Shown piece by piece: positions 1 through 7,344 of a stretch of 14,732 nucleotides of DNA. The stretch comes from an uncultured Prevotella sp. Its GTDB lineage: Bacteria; Bacteroidota; Bacteroidia; Bacteroidales; Bacteroidaceae. A program made the position numbers and the translations under genes. Within the stretch, counting starts at the first letter, position 1. Every line of letters begins with the position of its first letter. The DNA lies in assembly GCA_946625715.1 (NCBI GenBank), contig CAMOTK010000024.1, forward strand, positions 1 through 14,732, read 5' to 3'. The notes under the pieces are model-generated. The model worked only from the letters and a program-made list of their open reading frames with translations. It ran no database searches and was not told where the DNA came from.

Positions 1-4
1 TTTT

Positions 5-1030
5 TTATTTGATATTTTTCTCGTTGAGCGCCTTGCTGTAACGAGCCGCATTCTGCAGATGCTCCTGATAGGTGCGGGCAAAATTGTGCGTGCCCGAGAA
101 GTCTTCTTTTGCACACATGTACAGGTAGTCGTGGGCAACATAGCCCAACACGGCATCGATGCCCTTGACACTGGCAATCTTGATGGGGCCCGGGGGTAAA
201 CCTGTATTCCGATAGGTGTTGTAGGGACTGTTGGTACGAAGCATGTTGTTGTAGATGCGGCGCAATCCGAAATCTTGCAGGGCAAACTTCACGGTGGGGT
301 CGGCTTGCAGGGGCATATCGGCCTTCAGACGATTGATGTACATGCCTGCAATCATAGGTTTCTCGCTGTTGTTGGAGGTCTCCTCGTCGATGATGCTGGC
401 CAGCGTGCACACCTCGTTGACGCTCATGCCTATTTGCTCGGCTTTGTGTCGTCGTCCGTTGTTCCAGAAAGCTTCGTGCTCCTTCTGCATGCGCTTGACA
501 AAGTTCTCGAGCGACGTGTTCCAGTACACCTCGTAGGTGTTGGGCACAAAGAGGCAGGCAATGGTGGTGGTATCGTAGCCCATCTGCTGACAGAAGTCCT
601 GACTTGTCAGTGCCCGGACAATGGTGGTGCTGTCTATCATGAGCTTGCGACCTAATACGCCAGCCAGGATGGGCATGGTGCGACTCTCGGGAATGGTAAG
701 CATCAAAGGCGCCTGCTGTCCGTTCTTCAGGCGGCGGAACACGCTGAGCACATTGTCGTCGGGTTCAATGGCGAAGCGCCCTGTGCGCACATTCTGCTCG
801 TAGCCAGCATGACGGAGTAGGGTAGTCAGGCCTCGCATCCCATGACTTGTAGCTATGGGGGCCAAACGGGCGTAAACGGAGTCGGCCGTATCGTCGTCGT
901 CGATGTAGACATACTGTTGGGTTTCGCTTGCTGAGAAGCTGGAAAGGAAGTAGAGATAGGCCACGGCCACAATGCCAATCAGCACGATGCCTGCGGCGAT
1001 AAGATAATATTTGGCTTTGATTGCTTTCAT
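5..1030 (-). CDS. mltG: Endolytic murein transglycosylase MltG (YceG-like)
   Basis: The enzyme is an inner-membrane lytic transglycosylase that cuts nascent peptidoglycan strands and is thought to set glycan chain length. From the chosen start the protein has 341 residues: a short basic N-terminus, one membrane helix at about residues 8-30, then a periplasmic YceG domain to the C-terminus. Visible family motifs are LASIIDEET (the Glu before Thr, residue 217, matches the catalytic Glu of E. coli MltG), INRL, LQADPTV, NTYRNTGLPPGPI and GTHNFARTYQEH. The frame stays open up to 1105, but a start there lies upstream of the probable promoter (-7 box 1063-1070), so it is excluded. ATG at 1048 and ATG at 1030 both remain possible; 1030 was chosen because it follows an A-rich stretch and leaves a leader of about 26 nt. 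It is divergent from malQ. The TAA stop is 4 nt from the window edge, so the downstream neighbour is not visible. Confidence 0.93.
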   Translation of the reverse strand: MKAIKAKYYLIAAGIVLIGIVAVAYLYFLSSFSASETQQYVYIDDDDTADSVYARLAPIATSHGMRGLTTLLRHAGYEQNVRTGRFAIEPDDNVLSVFRRLKNGQQAPLMLTIPESRTMPILAGVLGRKLMIDSTTIVRALTSQDFCQQMGYDTTTIACLFVPNTYEVYWNTSLENFVKRMQKEHEAFWNNGRRHKAEQIGMSVNEVCTLASIIDEETSNNSEKPMIAGMYINRLKADMPLQADPTVKFALQDFGLRRIYNNMLRTNSPYNTYRNTGLPPGPIKIASVKGIDAVLGYVAHDYLYMCAKEDFSGTHNFARTYQEHLQNAARYSKALNEKNIK

Positions 1031-1062
1031 CTGTTTTTTGCTTTTCATTGAAAAAATCGGTG

Positions 1063-1070
1063 CAAAGGTA
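1063..1070 (-). promoter_or_regulatory. Probable mltG promoter, -7 box
   Basis: The minus strand reads TACCTTTG, a full match to the Bacteroidota -7 consensus TAnnTTTG. The predicted transcription start is near 1056-1058, giving a leader of about 26 nt to ATG 1030. No good -33 TTG element is visible at the expected spacing; that position falls next to the malQ -7 box. Confidence 0.6.
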
Positions 1071-1092
1071 ATGGATTTTACTGAAAAAACAC

Positions 1093-1100
1093 TATCTTTG
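1093..1100 (+). promoter_or_regulatory. Probable malQ promoter, -7 box
   Basis: The plus strand reads TATCTTTG, a full match to the Bacteroidota -7 consensus TAnnTTTG. It ends 18 nt before the malQ ATG at 1119, implying a leader of only about 12-14 nt. The -33 region would fall at about 1066-1074, overlapping the oppositely oriented mltG -7 box, and is not a good TTG match. Confidence 0.6.
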
Positions 1101-1118
1101 CACATAAAACTTTTTCAG

Positions 1119-3728
1119 ATGAAGCTTAAATTCACTATACACTACCGTACACAGTGGGGCGAAGCCCTGATGGTGGCCATTGATTTCCGCTGCAGTGACG
1201 GCACTTCGAAGCATCAAGAGTTGCTCATGCAGACGCAAGACGGCGACTTTTGGCATGCTGAAACGGCCGCTGTGGCTTCACGCCAGCATCCCTTCAGCGC
1301 CATTACATATATATATAAGGTGGTCGACGGCGATGGGAAAACATTGCGGCAAGAATGGGCACAGGTGCCGCGTTGCTACTACTATGATGCAGCAGCCGAC
1401 TACACCTTTCCCGACCAGTGGCGCGACCGTCCGCTGCCCTTCCATCTCTATAGTAATGCCTATCTTATTAGTAGGCAAATGTCCTATAATGAAGTGGTAG
1501 AGGTGCTGCCTTTGCCGCGCTTCCGCAAGACCATTGTCTTCCGATTGTCGGCACCTCAACTGCAGCAAGGTCAGCAAGTTGCGGTCATCGGGTCGCATCC
1601 GGCGTTGGGTTCTTGGAATCCCGCCCGCTATTTGCCCATGCACTATGCCGGCCAGCACGAGTGGTTGCTTTCTCTCAATGCCGACGCCATGCAGATGCCG
1701 CTCGAGTATAAGTTTGTAGTGGTCGATCAGAACGCTCACCAACTGATTGCTTGGGAAGAAGGTGACAATAGGTTGGTGGCCGACGAACTGAAAGACGGCG
1801 AGGTACGCGTGCTTTATGGCGACCCCTTGCGGCTGTGCGAACCTGCGTGGCGTGCTGCTGGCGTGGTCGTACCCGTCTTTGCCCTTAGGAGCGAGCATTC
1901 CTGCGGAGTGGGCGACTTCGGTGACTTAAGATTGCTCGTTGATTGGGCTGTCAGAACGGGCATGAAGATTATTCAGCTTCTGCCCCTCAACGACACTACT
2001 ACCAACCACCGATGGGGCGACAGCTATCCTTATAATATCGTTTCGGCGTTTGCCTTGCATCCACATTATCTCGATCTTGAACAACTGGGCCCTTTGAAGG
2101 ACAAACAGCGCATGACGGCCTTTCGCCGGCAGCAGCGAGAACTCAACGCTCTTGCGTACAGTGATTACGAAGCTGTAGACCGCGTGAAATCATCATACAT
2201 CGACGAGGTCTTTGCCGAGCGTGGTGCTGCCCTGCTGGCCACCAAAGCGTTTAAGGACTGGCTGGCAGCCAATGACGCGTGGTTGCCGGCTTATGCCAAA
2301 TGGTTGGGCGGCGATGCCGAGAAAACATTTTTCGTTCAGTATCATCTGCATCAGCAACTGAAGGCTGCTGCCGACTATGCCCGCCAAAAGGGAGTTGTGT
2401 TCAAGGGAGATTTGCCCATTGGCGTCAACCGCAACAGTGCTGAAACAACTCTGCATCCGCAGTTTTTCCATCTTGATAGTCAGACGGGAGCACCCCCAGA
2501 TGCCTTCGCGCAACAAGGGCAGAACTGGGGATTCCCAACCTACAACTGGGATGCCGAAGAGGCCGACGGTACTACTGTAGCTGTATGGTTTCGTCAGCGG
2601 CTCAGCCACATGGCACAGTACTTCGACGCTCTGCGCATCGACCACGTGCTTGGCTTCTTTCGTATTTGGGAAATTCCTGCCGACGCTCTCTTTGGTACAC
2701 TTGGCCATTTCGCACCGGCCTTGCCGCTCACTGCAGGCGAGATTGAATACTTCGGGTTGCCCTTTCGCAAGAGTTTCCTCACCCGACCGTTCGTCAACGA
2801 CCGTATCATTGAGCGTCTCTTCGGTATGCATGCCCAATATGTGCGCGACACCTTCTTGATAGCTCGTGCCTACGGGCTCTACGACCTGAAAGAAGAAGTA
2901 AACACCCAGCAGAAGGTGCGACAGTACTTTGAAGGGCGAGGCGACGAGAACAGCTTGTGGATTCGCGATGGTCTCTATCGGCTTATTGCCAATGTACTCT
3001 TTGTAGAAGACCCCCGACAGTCCGACATGTACCATCCGCGCATAGCCGCCTATCAAGAGCCCGTCTTCAGCGTGCTCAGCAGTGAAGAGCAAGATGCTTA
3101 CATGCGCCTATACAATAATTATTATTATCAGCGCCATAACATGTTTTGGGGTAGTGTGGGCATGCAGCGTCTCAACGATGTGCTATGCGACACCCGAATG
3201 CTGGTGTGTGCAGAAGATCTCGGTATGTTGCCCGACTGTGTTGAGCCCGTGCTCGATGTGCAACGCATCCTTACCCTCGAAATTCAGCAGATGCCTAAGC
3301 AGAGTGGGGTGGAGTTTGCTCATCTCGATGGCAATCCTGTCAGAAGCGTAGCCACACCGACCACTCACGATATGGCACCCCTGCGGCTCTGGTGGGAAGA
3401 GCGTCCTGAGCGCACTCAGCGCTTTTATACCACGATGCTGCAGAAACAAGGGCGAGTGCCAGAACATCTGCCAGCCCACATTGCCGAGGAAATTATTGCA
3501 CGTCACCTCTATTGTCCGTCGATGCTCTGCATGATTTCGTTGCAAGACTGGTTGGCGATGGATGCCGAGTTACGTTCTAAGTCACCACGCGAGGAACGCA
3601 TCAATGTGCCTAGCGACCCTCTCAACCATTGGCAGTATCGCATGCACCTCACACTCGAATCGCTCATTAAAGCCGAGCGCTACAACGATAAAATCAAGAT
3701 GATGATAACCCGTTCTAAACGCAGCTGA
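1119..3728 (+). CDS. malQ: 4-alpha-glucanotransferase (amylomaltase), GH77 with two N-terminal CBM20-like domains
   Basis: The enzyme transfers alpha-1,4-glucan segments between maltodextrins and releases glucose, so it acts in maltose, starch or glycogen use in the cytoplasm. The 869-residue protein has two beta-rich starch-binding (CBM20-like) domains at about residues 1-115 and 135-245; the second carries the typical GSHPALGSWNP motif. A GH77 catalytic barrel follows from about residue 248. Catalytic residues by family match are Asp508 (ALRIDH nucleophile), Glu699 (CAEDLG acid/base) and Asp751 (TTHD). The WGDSYPYN substrate-site motif is present. This long layout resembles plant DPE2 and other Bacteroidales MalQ rather than the roughly 500-residue bacterial short form. 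The start at 1119 was chosen because N-terminal homology begins there and upstream in-frame starts (1011, 1071) precede the -7 box at 1093-1100. The HAD phosphatase gene starts 1 nt after the stop. Confidence 0.95.
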   Translation: MKLKFTIHYRTQWGEALMVAIDFRCSDGTSKHQELLMQTQDGDFWHAETAAVASRQHPFSAITYIYKVVDGDGKTLRQEWAQVPRCYYYDAAADYTFPDQWRDRPLPFHLYSNAYLISRQMSYNEVVEVLPLPRFRKTIVFRLSAPQLQQGQQVAVIGSHPALGSWNPARYLPMHYAGQHEWLLSLNADAMQMPLEYKFVVVDQNAHQLIAWEEGDNRLVADELKDGEVRVLYGDPLRLCEPAWRAAGVVVPVFALRSEHSCGVGDFGDLRLLVDWAVRTGMKIIQLLPLNDTTTNHRWGDSYPYNIVSAFALHPHYLDLEQLGPLKDKQRMTAFRRQQRELNALAYSDYEAVDRVKSSYIDEVFAERGAALLATKAFKDWLAANDAWLPAYAKWLGGDAEKTFFVQYHLHQQLKAAADYARQKGVVFKGDLPIGVNRNSAETTLHPQFFHLDSQTGAPPDAFAQQGQNWGFPTYNWDAEEADGTTVAVWFRQRLSHMAQYFDALRIDHVLGFFRIWEIPADALFGTLGHFAPALPLTAGEIEYFGLPFRKSFLTRPFVNDRIIERLFGMHAQYVRDTFLIARAYGLYDLKEEVNTQQKVRQYFEGRGDENSLWIRDGLYRLIANVLFVEDPRQSDMYHPRIAAYQEPVFSVLSSEEQDAYMRLYNNYYYQRHNMFWGSVGMQRLNDVLCDTRMLVCAEDLGMLPDCVEPVLDVQRILTLEIQQMPKQSGVEFAHLDGNPVRSVATPTTHDMAPLRLWWEERPERTQRFYTTMLQKQGRVPEHLPAHIAEEIIARHLYCPSMLCMISLQDWLAMDAELRSKSPREERINVPSDPLNHWQYRMHLTLESLIKAERYNDKIKMMITRSKRS

Positions 3729-3729
3729 T

Positions 3730-4371
3730 ATGGATACCTTCATCTTTGACCTCGACGGAACGCTGCTCGACACCCTCGACGACCTCATGGCCGCCGTCAA
3801 CTATGCCCTGACCGTCCACCACATGCCTCAACGTTCGCGCGAAGAGGTGCGCTGCTTTGTTGGCAACGGTGTGCAGAAACTCGTTGAAAGGGCTGTTCTG
3901 GAAGGCACGCCCCACGACACCACTATGGATGTTCTCGACACCTTCCGCCAATACTATTTGCAGCATGCCATCGACCGCACGCGCCCTTATGATGGAATCC
4001 CTGAAGTGCTTAATGTGCTGAAGCAGCGTGGCAAACATGTGGCTGTGGTTAGCAATAAGTTTTACCGCGCTACTCAAGAGCTTTGTCTGCACTTCTTCCC
4101 TAATACCGTCGATGTAGCTATAGGCGAGCACGAGGCTGAGGGCATCAGAAAGAAACCTGCTCCCGATACGGTCATCGAGGCCTTGCGCCAGTTGGGTGTC
4201 GGTCGTGAACGAGCTGTCTATATCGGCGATAGCGACGTCGATGTCCAAACAGCCCGCAACAGTAAAATGGCTTGCGTAAGTGTGCTTTGGGGTTTCCGCG
4301 ACCGCGATTTCCTCTTGGCCCATGGGGCTACTCGTTTTGTAGAACGTCCCGAAGAACTTCTTGAACTCTGA
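3730..4371 (+). CDS. HAD-family hydrolase, phosphoglycolate phosphatase-like
   Basis: This is a 213-residue haloacid-dehalogenase-type phosphatase that uses an aspartyl-phosphate intermediate. All four HAD motifs are visible: FDLDGT (nucleophile Asp7 and acid/base Asp9), VVSN (Ser108), KKPAP (Lys142) and GDSDVD (Asp167 and Asp171). An alpha-helical cap at about residues 14-85 marks subfamily I, which includes Gph and the beta-phosphoglucomutases. The sequence fits Gph best, but substrate cannot be read from it. Only 1 nt separates the malQ stop from this ATG, so translation is probably coupled. Because it follows malQ, a sugar-phosphate substrate is possible, but that is inference. The next gene begins 13 nt after its stop. 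Confidence 0.85.
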   Translation: MDTFIFDLDGTLLDTLDDLMAAVNYALTVHHMPQRSREEVRCFVGNGVQKLVERAVLEGTPHDTTMDVLDTFRQYYLQHAIDRTRPYDGIPEVLNVLKQRGKHVAVVSNKFYRATQELCLHFFPNTVDVAIGEHEAEGIRKKPAPDTVIEALRQLGVGRERAVYIGDSDVDVQTARNSKMACVSVLWGFRDRDFLLAHGATRFVERPEELLEL

Positions 4372-4384
4372 ATATCCAAACATA

Positions 4385-5443
4385 ATGCTGATTACTCGCC
4401 GCTCATTCATCGCCTGCCTAATGGCTATCGCAACATTTGGCGCAGCCGCTCAAGAGAAAAAGACCTTCACAGTCTTGAAGGCCAACCCCATCACGTCAAT
4501 CAAGAATCAAAGTCGTAGCGGTACTTGTTGGGACTTTGCAACGCTGGCTTTCTTCGAAGGAGAAATCTTACGACAGACAGGTCGTACATACGACCTATGT
4601 GAGATGTTTGTGGCCAACAAAAACTACATGGACGAAGCCATCTATTACGTCCGCATGCACGGCGACATGCGTTTCTCGGAAGGTGGTTCGGCTGACGATG
4701 TGCTTGCTGTGCTTAGCACACACGGTATTTGTCCAGAAGAAGCGATGCCCGCGCCTGGGTCGCTCACGGGCGACTCGCTGGCCAACTTCACGGAGTTCTT
4801 CAATCTCCTCACGCCTTATGCTACTGCTGTGGCACGTAATCAGACCAAGAAACTGTCGCCTCAGTGGAAGAAAGGCTTACAGGCCATACTCGACAATTAT
4901 ATCGGCCGCTGTCCGGAGCACTTCGTCTACGAGGGAAAGACTTATACCCCCAAAACCTTTGCCCAGAGTCTTGGGCTTTGTTGGGACGATTACATCAGCC
5001 TGACAAGTTTCACCCACCATCCGTTCAATACATGGTTTCAGATAGAAGCCAACTACAAATGGCGTCCGCGACTGAGCTATAACTTGCCTCTCGACCAGCT
5101 GATGCAAACCATCGACGACGCCATCGACAACGGTTATAACGTCTGTTGGGGTGGTGATGTCAGCGAGGGTGGTTTCACTCGTCAAGGATTAGCCGTCTGC
5201 GATAGTTTGCCGGCTACGCAAGCGTTGCGCCAAGAACGTTTCGAAGATCGCACCACAACCTACGACCACGTGATGCTCATCTACGGCCGCGCGAAGGATG
5301 CCGAGGGTAACGACTACTATATGGTGAAAAACTCGTGGGGCGAGTTCGGTGACTATAAGGGAACGTGGTATATGAGCCGCAACTATATTGCTCTGAATAC
5401 CATTTATATCTTCCTGAATCGGCATGCTGTAAAATCACATTAA
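4385..5443 (+). CDS. Exported C1B-type (PepC/bleomycin hydrolase-like) cysteine peptidase
   Basis: This papain-superfamily cysteine peptidase is probably secreted to the periplasm. The catalytic set is visible: Gln42 (oxyanion hole), Cys48 in SGTCWDFA, His295 in YDHVML and Asn316 in KNSWGE. The 247 residues between Cys and His, against about 134 in papain, indicate the C1B (aminopeptidase C/bleomycin hydrolase) branch. Residues 1-22 form a signal peptide: basic ITRRS, a hydrophobic core, then a likely signal peptidase I site after AAA, with no lipobox Cys. At 352 residues it is shorter than the usual 430-450 of cytoplasmic PepC. The ATG at 4385 was chosen over 4361 because it gives a normal signal peptide and avoids overlapping the upstream gene. 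Asp after CysTrp is unusual against papain's CWAF/CWSF. Its substrate is unknown; the malQ-HAD neighbours give no clear functional link. Confidence 0.88.
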   Translation: MLITRRSFIACLMAIATFGAAAQEKKTFTVLKANPITSIKNQSRSGTCWDFATLAFFEGEILRQTGRTYDLCEMFVANKNYMDEAIYYVRMHGDMRFSEGGSADDVLAVLSTHGICPEEAMPAPGSLTGDSLANFTEFFNLLTPYATAVARNQTKKLSPQWKKGLQAILDNYIGRCPEHFVYEGKTYTPKTFAQSLGLCWDDYISLTSFTHHPFNTWFQIEANYKWRPRLSYNLPLDQLMQTIDDAIDNGYNVCWGGDVSEGGFTRQGLAVCDSLPATQALRQERFEDRTTTYDHVMLIYGRAKDAEGNDYYMVKNSWGEFGDYKGTWYMSRNYIALNTIYIFLNRHAVKSH

Positions 5444-5469
5444 AAGCAAAAGTGAAAAATATCTGCGTT

Positions 5470-5504
5470 TTTGTTGGCAGTTAAGTGAAAAAAGTGTAAT
5501 TTTG
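5470..5504 (+). promoter_or_regulatory. Probable ilvD operon promoter
   Basis: A -7 box TAATTTTG at 5497-5504 fits TAnnTTTG exactly. TTG elements lie at the right distance upstream (TTTG 5470-5473, and TTG 5474-5476 with 20 nt to the -7 box). The predicted start is near 5510, leaving a leader of about 30 nt before ATG 5541. It sits in the 97-nt gap after the peptidase gene. I see no hairpin with a U-run in that gap, so read-through from upstream is possible. Confidence 0.7.
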
Positions 5505-5540
5505 CAAGCTAAAAAAGATAACAGACATAAAAACAGAAAT

Positions 5541-7328
5541 ATGAGCAAGCATCAATTACGTAGTGCTGTGTGTACCGAAGGACGCCGTATGGCTGGTGCA
5601 CGCGCTCTTTGGGTTGCCACAGGCATGAAGCATGAACAGTTTGGAAAACCCATCATCGCCATTGTTAATTCATTCACTCAGTTTGTCCCAGGACACACAC
5701 ATCTGCACGAGATTGGGCAGATTGTGCGCGAAGAGATTGAAAAGATGGGATGCTATGCAGCCGAGTTCAATACGATTGCTATCGACGATGGCATCGCTAT
5801 GGGGCACGATGGTATGCTTTACTCTCTACCTTCACGCGACATTATTGCCGACTCGGTGGAGTATATGGTCAATGCCCATAAGGCCGACGCTATGATTTGC
5901 ATCTCAAACTGCGATAAGGTGACGCCGGGCATGCTTATGGCTACTATGCGACTGAATATCCCTACGGTGTTCTGCTCAGGTGGCCCAATGGAAGCAGGGC
6001 GCTGGCGCGGCGAGAATGCCGACCTTATCACAGCGATGGTGAAAGGTGCTGACCCTTCGGTGTCTGATGAGGATATGCGACAGATAGAACAGTGTGCTTG
6101 TCCTGGTTGCGGCTCTTGCTCGGGCATGTTTACGGCCAATTCTATGAACTCGCTCACCGAAGCTATTGGCTTATCGCTGCCCGGTAATGGCACGATTCTG
6201 GCTACACACACCAACCGCATAGAACTCTTCCGCAAGGCAGCCCGTCAAGTGGTAAAGAATGCTTTGGCTTACTATGAAGATGGTGACGAAAGTGTGCTGC
6301 CGCTCAATATCGCAACCCGCAAGGCTTTCATGAATGCGATGGCGCTGGATATTGCTATGGGTGGTTCTACCAACACTGTACTTCATCTGTTGGCTGTTGC
6401 ACAAGAGGCCGGAGTTGACTTCACCATGAAGGACATCGACGCCCTGAGTCGTCAGGTGCCGTGCTTGTGTAAATTGGCCCCCAACACGCAGAAGTATAGC
6501 GTGCAGGAATGTAATCGTGCAGGTGGTATCCTTGGTATTCTTAACGAGCTAAGCAAAGCTGGCCTCATTGACGGTTCTGCTCCCCGTGTCGATGGTTTGA
6601 CGTTGGGCGAAGCCATCAAGGCTTATGATATAGCCAATTTGCCATCAATTTATTTCTCTGCCCCTGGTAACCGATTCTCGACCAAGATGGGCAGTCAGAG
6701 CGAACAATATCCCTCGCTCGACGACGACCGCGAGAATGGTTGCATACGCGATGTTGCTCATGCTTATACTAAGGATGGTGGTTTAGCTGTGCTCTTCGGC
6801 AATATTGCTCAAGACGGGTGCGTAGTGAAAACAGCAGGTGTCGACGAGGCCTTGTGGCACTTTGAGGGCCCAGCAGTGGTGTTCGACTCTCAGGAAGAAG
6901 CCTGTGAGGGCATTTTGGGCGGACGCGTAAAGAGTGGCGACTGTGTGGTGATTACCCACGAAGGTCCCAAGGGTGGCCCAGGCATGCAGGAGATGCTTTA
7001 CCCCACTTCATACATTAAGTCGATGCACTTGGGTAAGGAATGTGCCTTGATTACTGACGGGCGTTTCTCTGGTGGTACCAGTGGTTTGTCGATAGGTCAT
7101 ATCTCGCCTGAAGCTGCTGCTGGTGGCAACATAGGAAAAATCAAGGACGGCGACATTATCGTCATCGACATTCCTTCGCGCAGCATTCAGGTGAAGTTGA
7201 GCGACGAAGAATTGGCTGCCCGCAATCAGCAGCCCCTGAAGCGACAGCGTGTGGTGTCGAAGGCACTGAGAGCTTATGCGCAAAGTGTGTCGAGTGCTGA
7301 TAAGGGTGGTGTGAGGATTATTGATTAA
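5541..7328 (+). CDS. ilvD: Dihydroxy-acid dehydratase
   Basis: IlvD dehydrates 2,3-dihydroxy-isovalerate and 2,3-dihydroxy-3-methylvalerate to the 2-oxo acids, the third step of valine and isoleucine synthesis, in the cytoplasm. The protein has 595 residues, near the usual 560-615. Visible sites by comparison with E. coli IlvD are Cys124, Asp125 and Lys126 in NCDKVTPG (cluster, Mg and carbamylated Lys), Cys203 in [12 protein letters not shown] (cluster), Glu484 in GGPGMQEM (Mg) and Ser510 in [10 protein letters not shown] (general base). Gly51 in VPGHTH stands where [2Fe-2S]-type enzymes carry a third Cys, so the E. coli-like, oxygen-sensitive cluster type is expected. The start at 5541 was chosen because an in-frame ATG at 5502 lies inside the promoter -7 box. 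It is the first gene of the ilvD-ilvB-ilvN-thioesterase operon; ilvB follows after 16 nt. Confidence 0.97.
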   Translation: MSKHQLRSAVCTEGRRMAGARALWVATGMKHEQFGKPIIAIVNSFTQFVPGHTHLHEIGQIVREEIEKMGCYAAEFNTIAIDDGIAMGHDGMLYSLPSRDIIADSVEYMVNAHKADAMICISNCDKVTPGMLMATMRLNIPTVFCSGGPMEAGRWRGENADLITAMVKGADPSVSDEDMRQIEQCACPGCGSCSGMFTANSMNSLTEAIGLSLPGNGTILATHTNRIELFRKAARQVVKNALAYYEDGDESVLPLNIATRKAFMNAMALDIAMGGSTNTVLHLLAVAQEAGVDFTMKDIDALSRQVPCLCKLAPNTQKYSVQECNRAGGILGILNELSKAGLIDGSAPRVDGLTLGEAIKAYDIANLPSIYFSAPGNRFSTKMGSQSEQYPSLDDDRENGCIRDVAHAYTKDGGLAVLFGNIAQDGCVVKTAGVDEALWHFEGPAVVFDSQEEACEGILGGRVKSGDCVVITHEGPKGGPGMQEMLYPTSYIKSMHLGKECALITDGRFSGGTSGLSIGHISPEAAAGGNIGKIKDGDIIVIDIPSRSIQVKLSDEELAARNQQPLKRQRVVSKALRAYAQSVSSADKGGVRIID

Positions 7329-7344
7329 TATTTAAGCAAAAGGT

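Noticed and set aside
1031..1105. Longer N-terminus of MltG starting at 1105
   Set aside because: The start lies upstream of the probable mltG -7 box and inside the malQ leader, and the added residues do not resemble MltG.
1011..1118. Longer N-terminus of MalQ starting at 1011 or 1071
   Set aside because: Both starts precede the predicted malQ transcription start near 1105, and family homology begins at 1119.
1307..1317. Short TA repeat in malQ as a phase-variation tract
   Set aside because: Only about five and a half units, inside conserved coding sequence; too short to expect frequent slippage.
2193..3092. Long open frame (299 codons) on the minus strand inside malQ
   Set aside because: It is fully antisense to the conserved GH77 catalytic domain, shows no domain or motif and has no promoter; it results from codon bias in malQ.
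5444..5496. Possible terminator between the peptidase gene and ilvD
   Set aside because: Only scattered A-rich and T-rich runs; no stable GC-containing stem was found.
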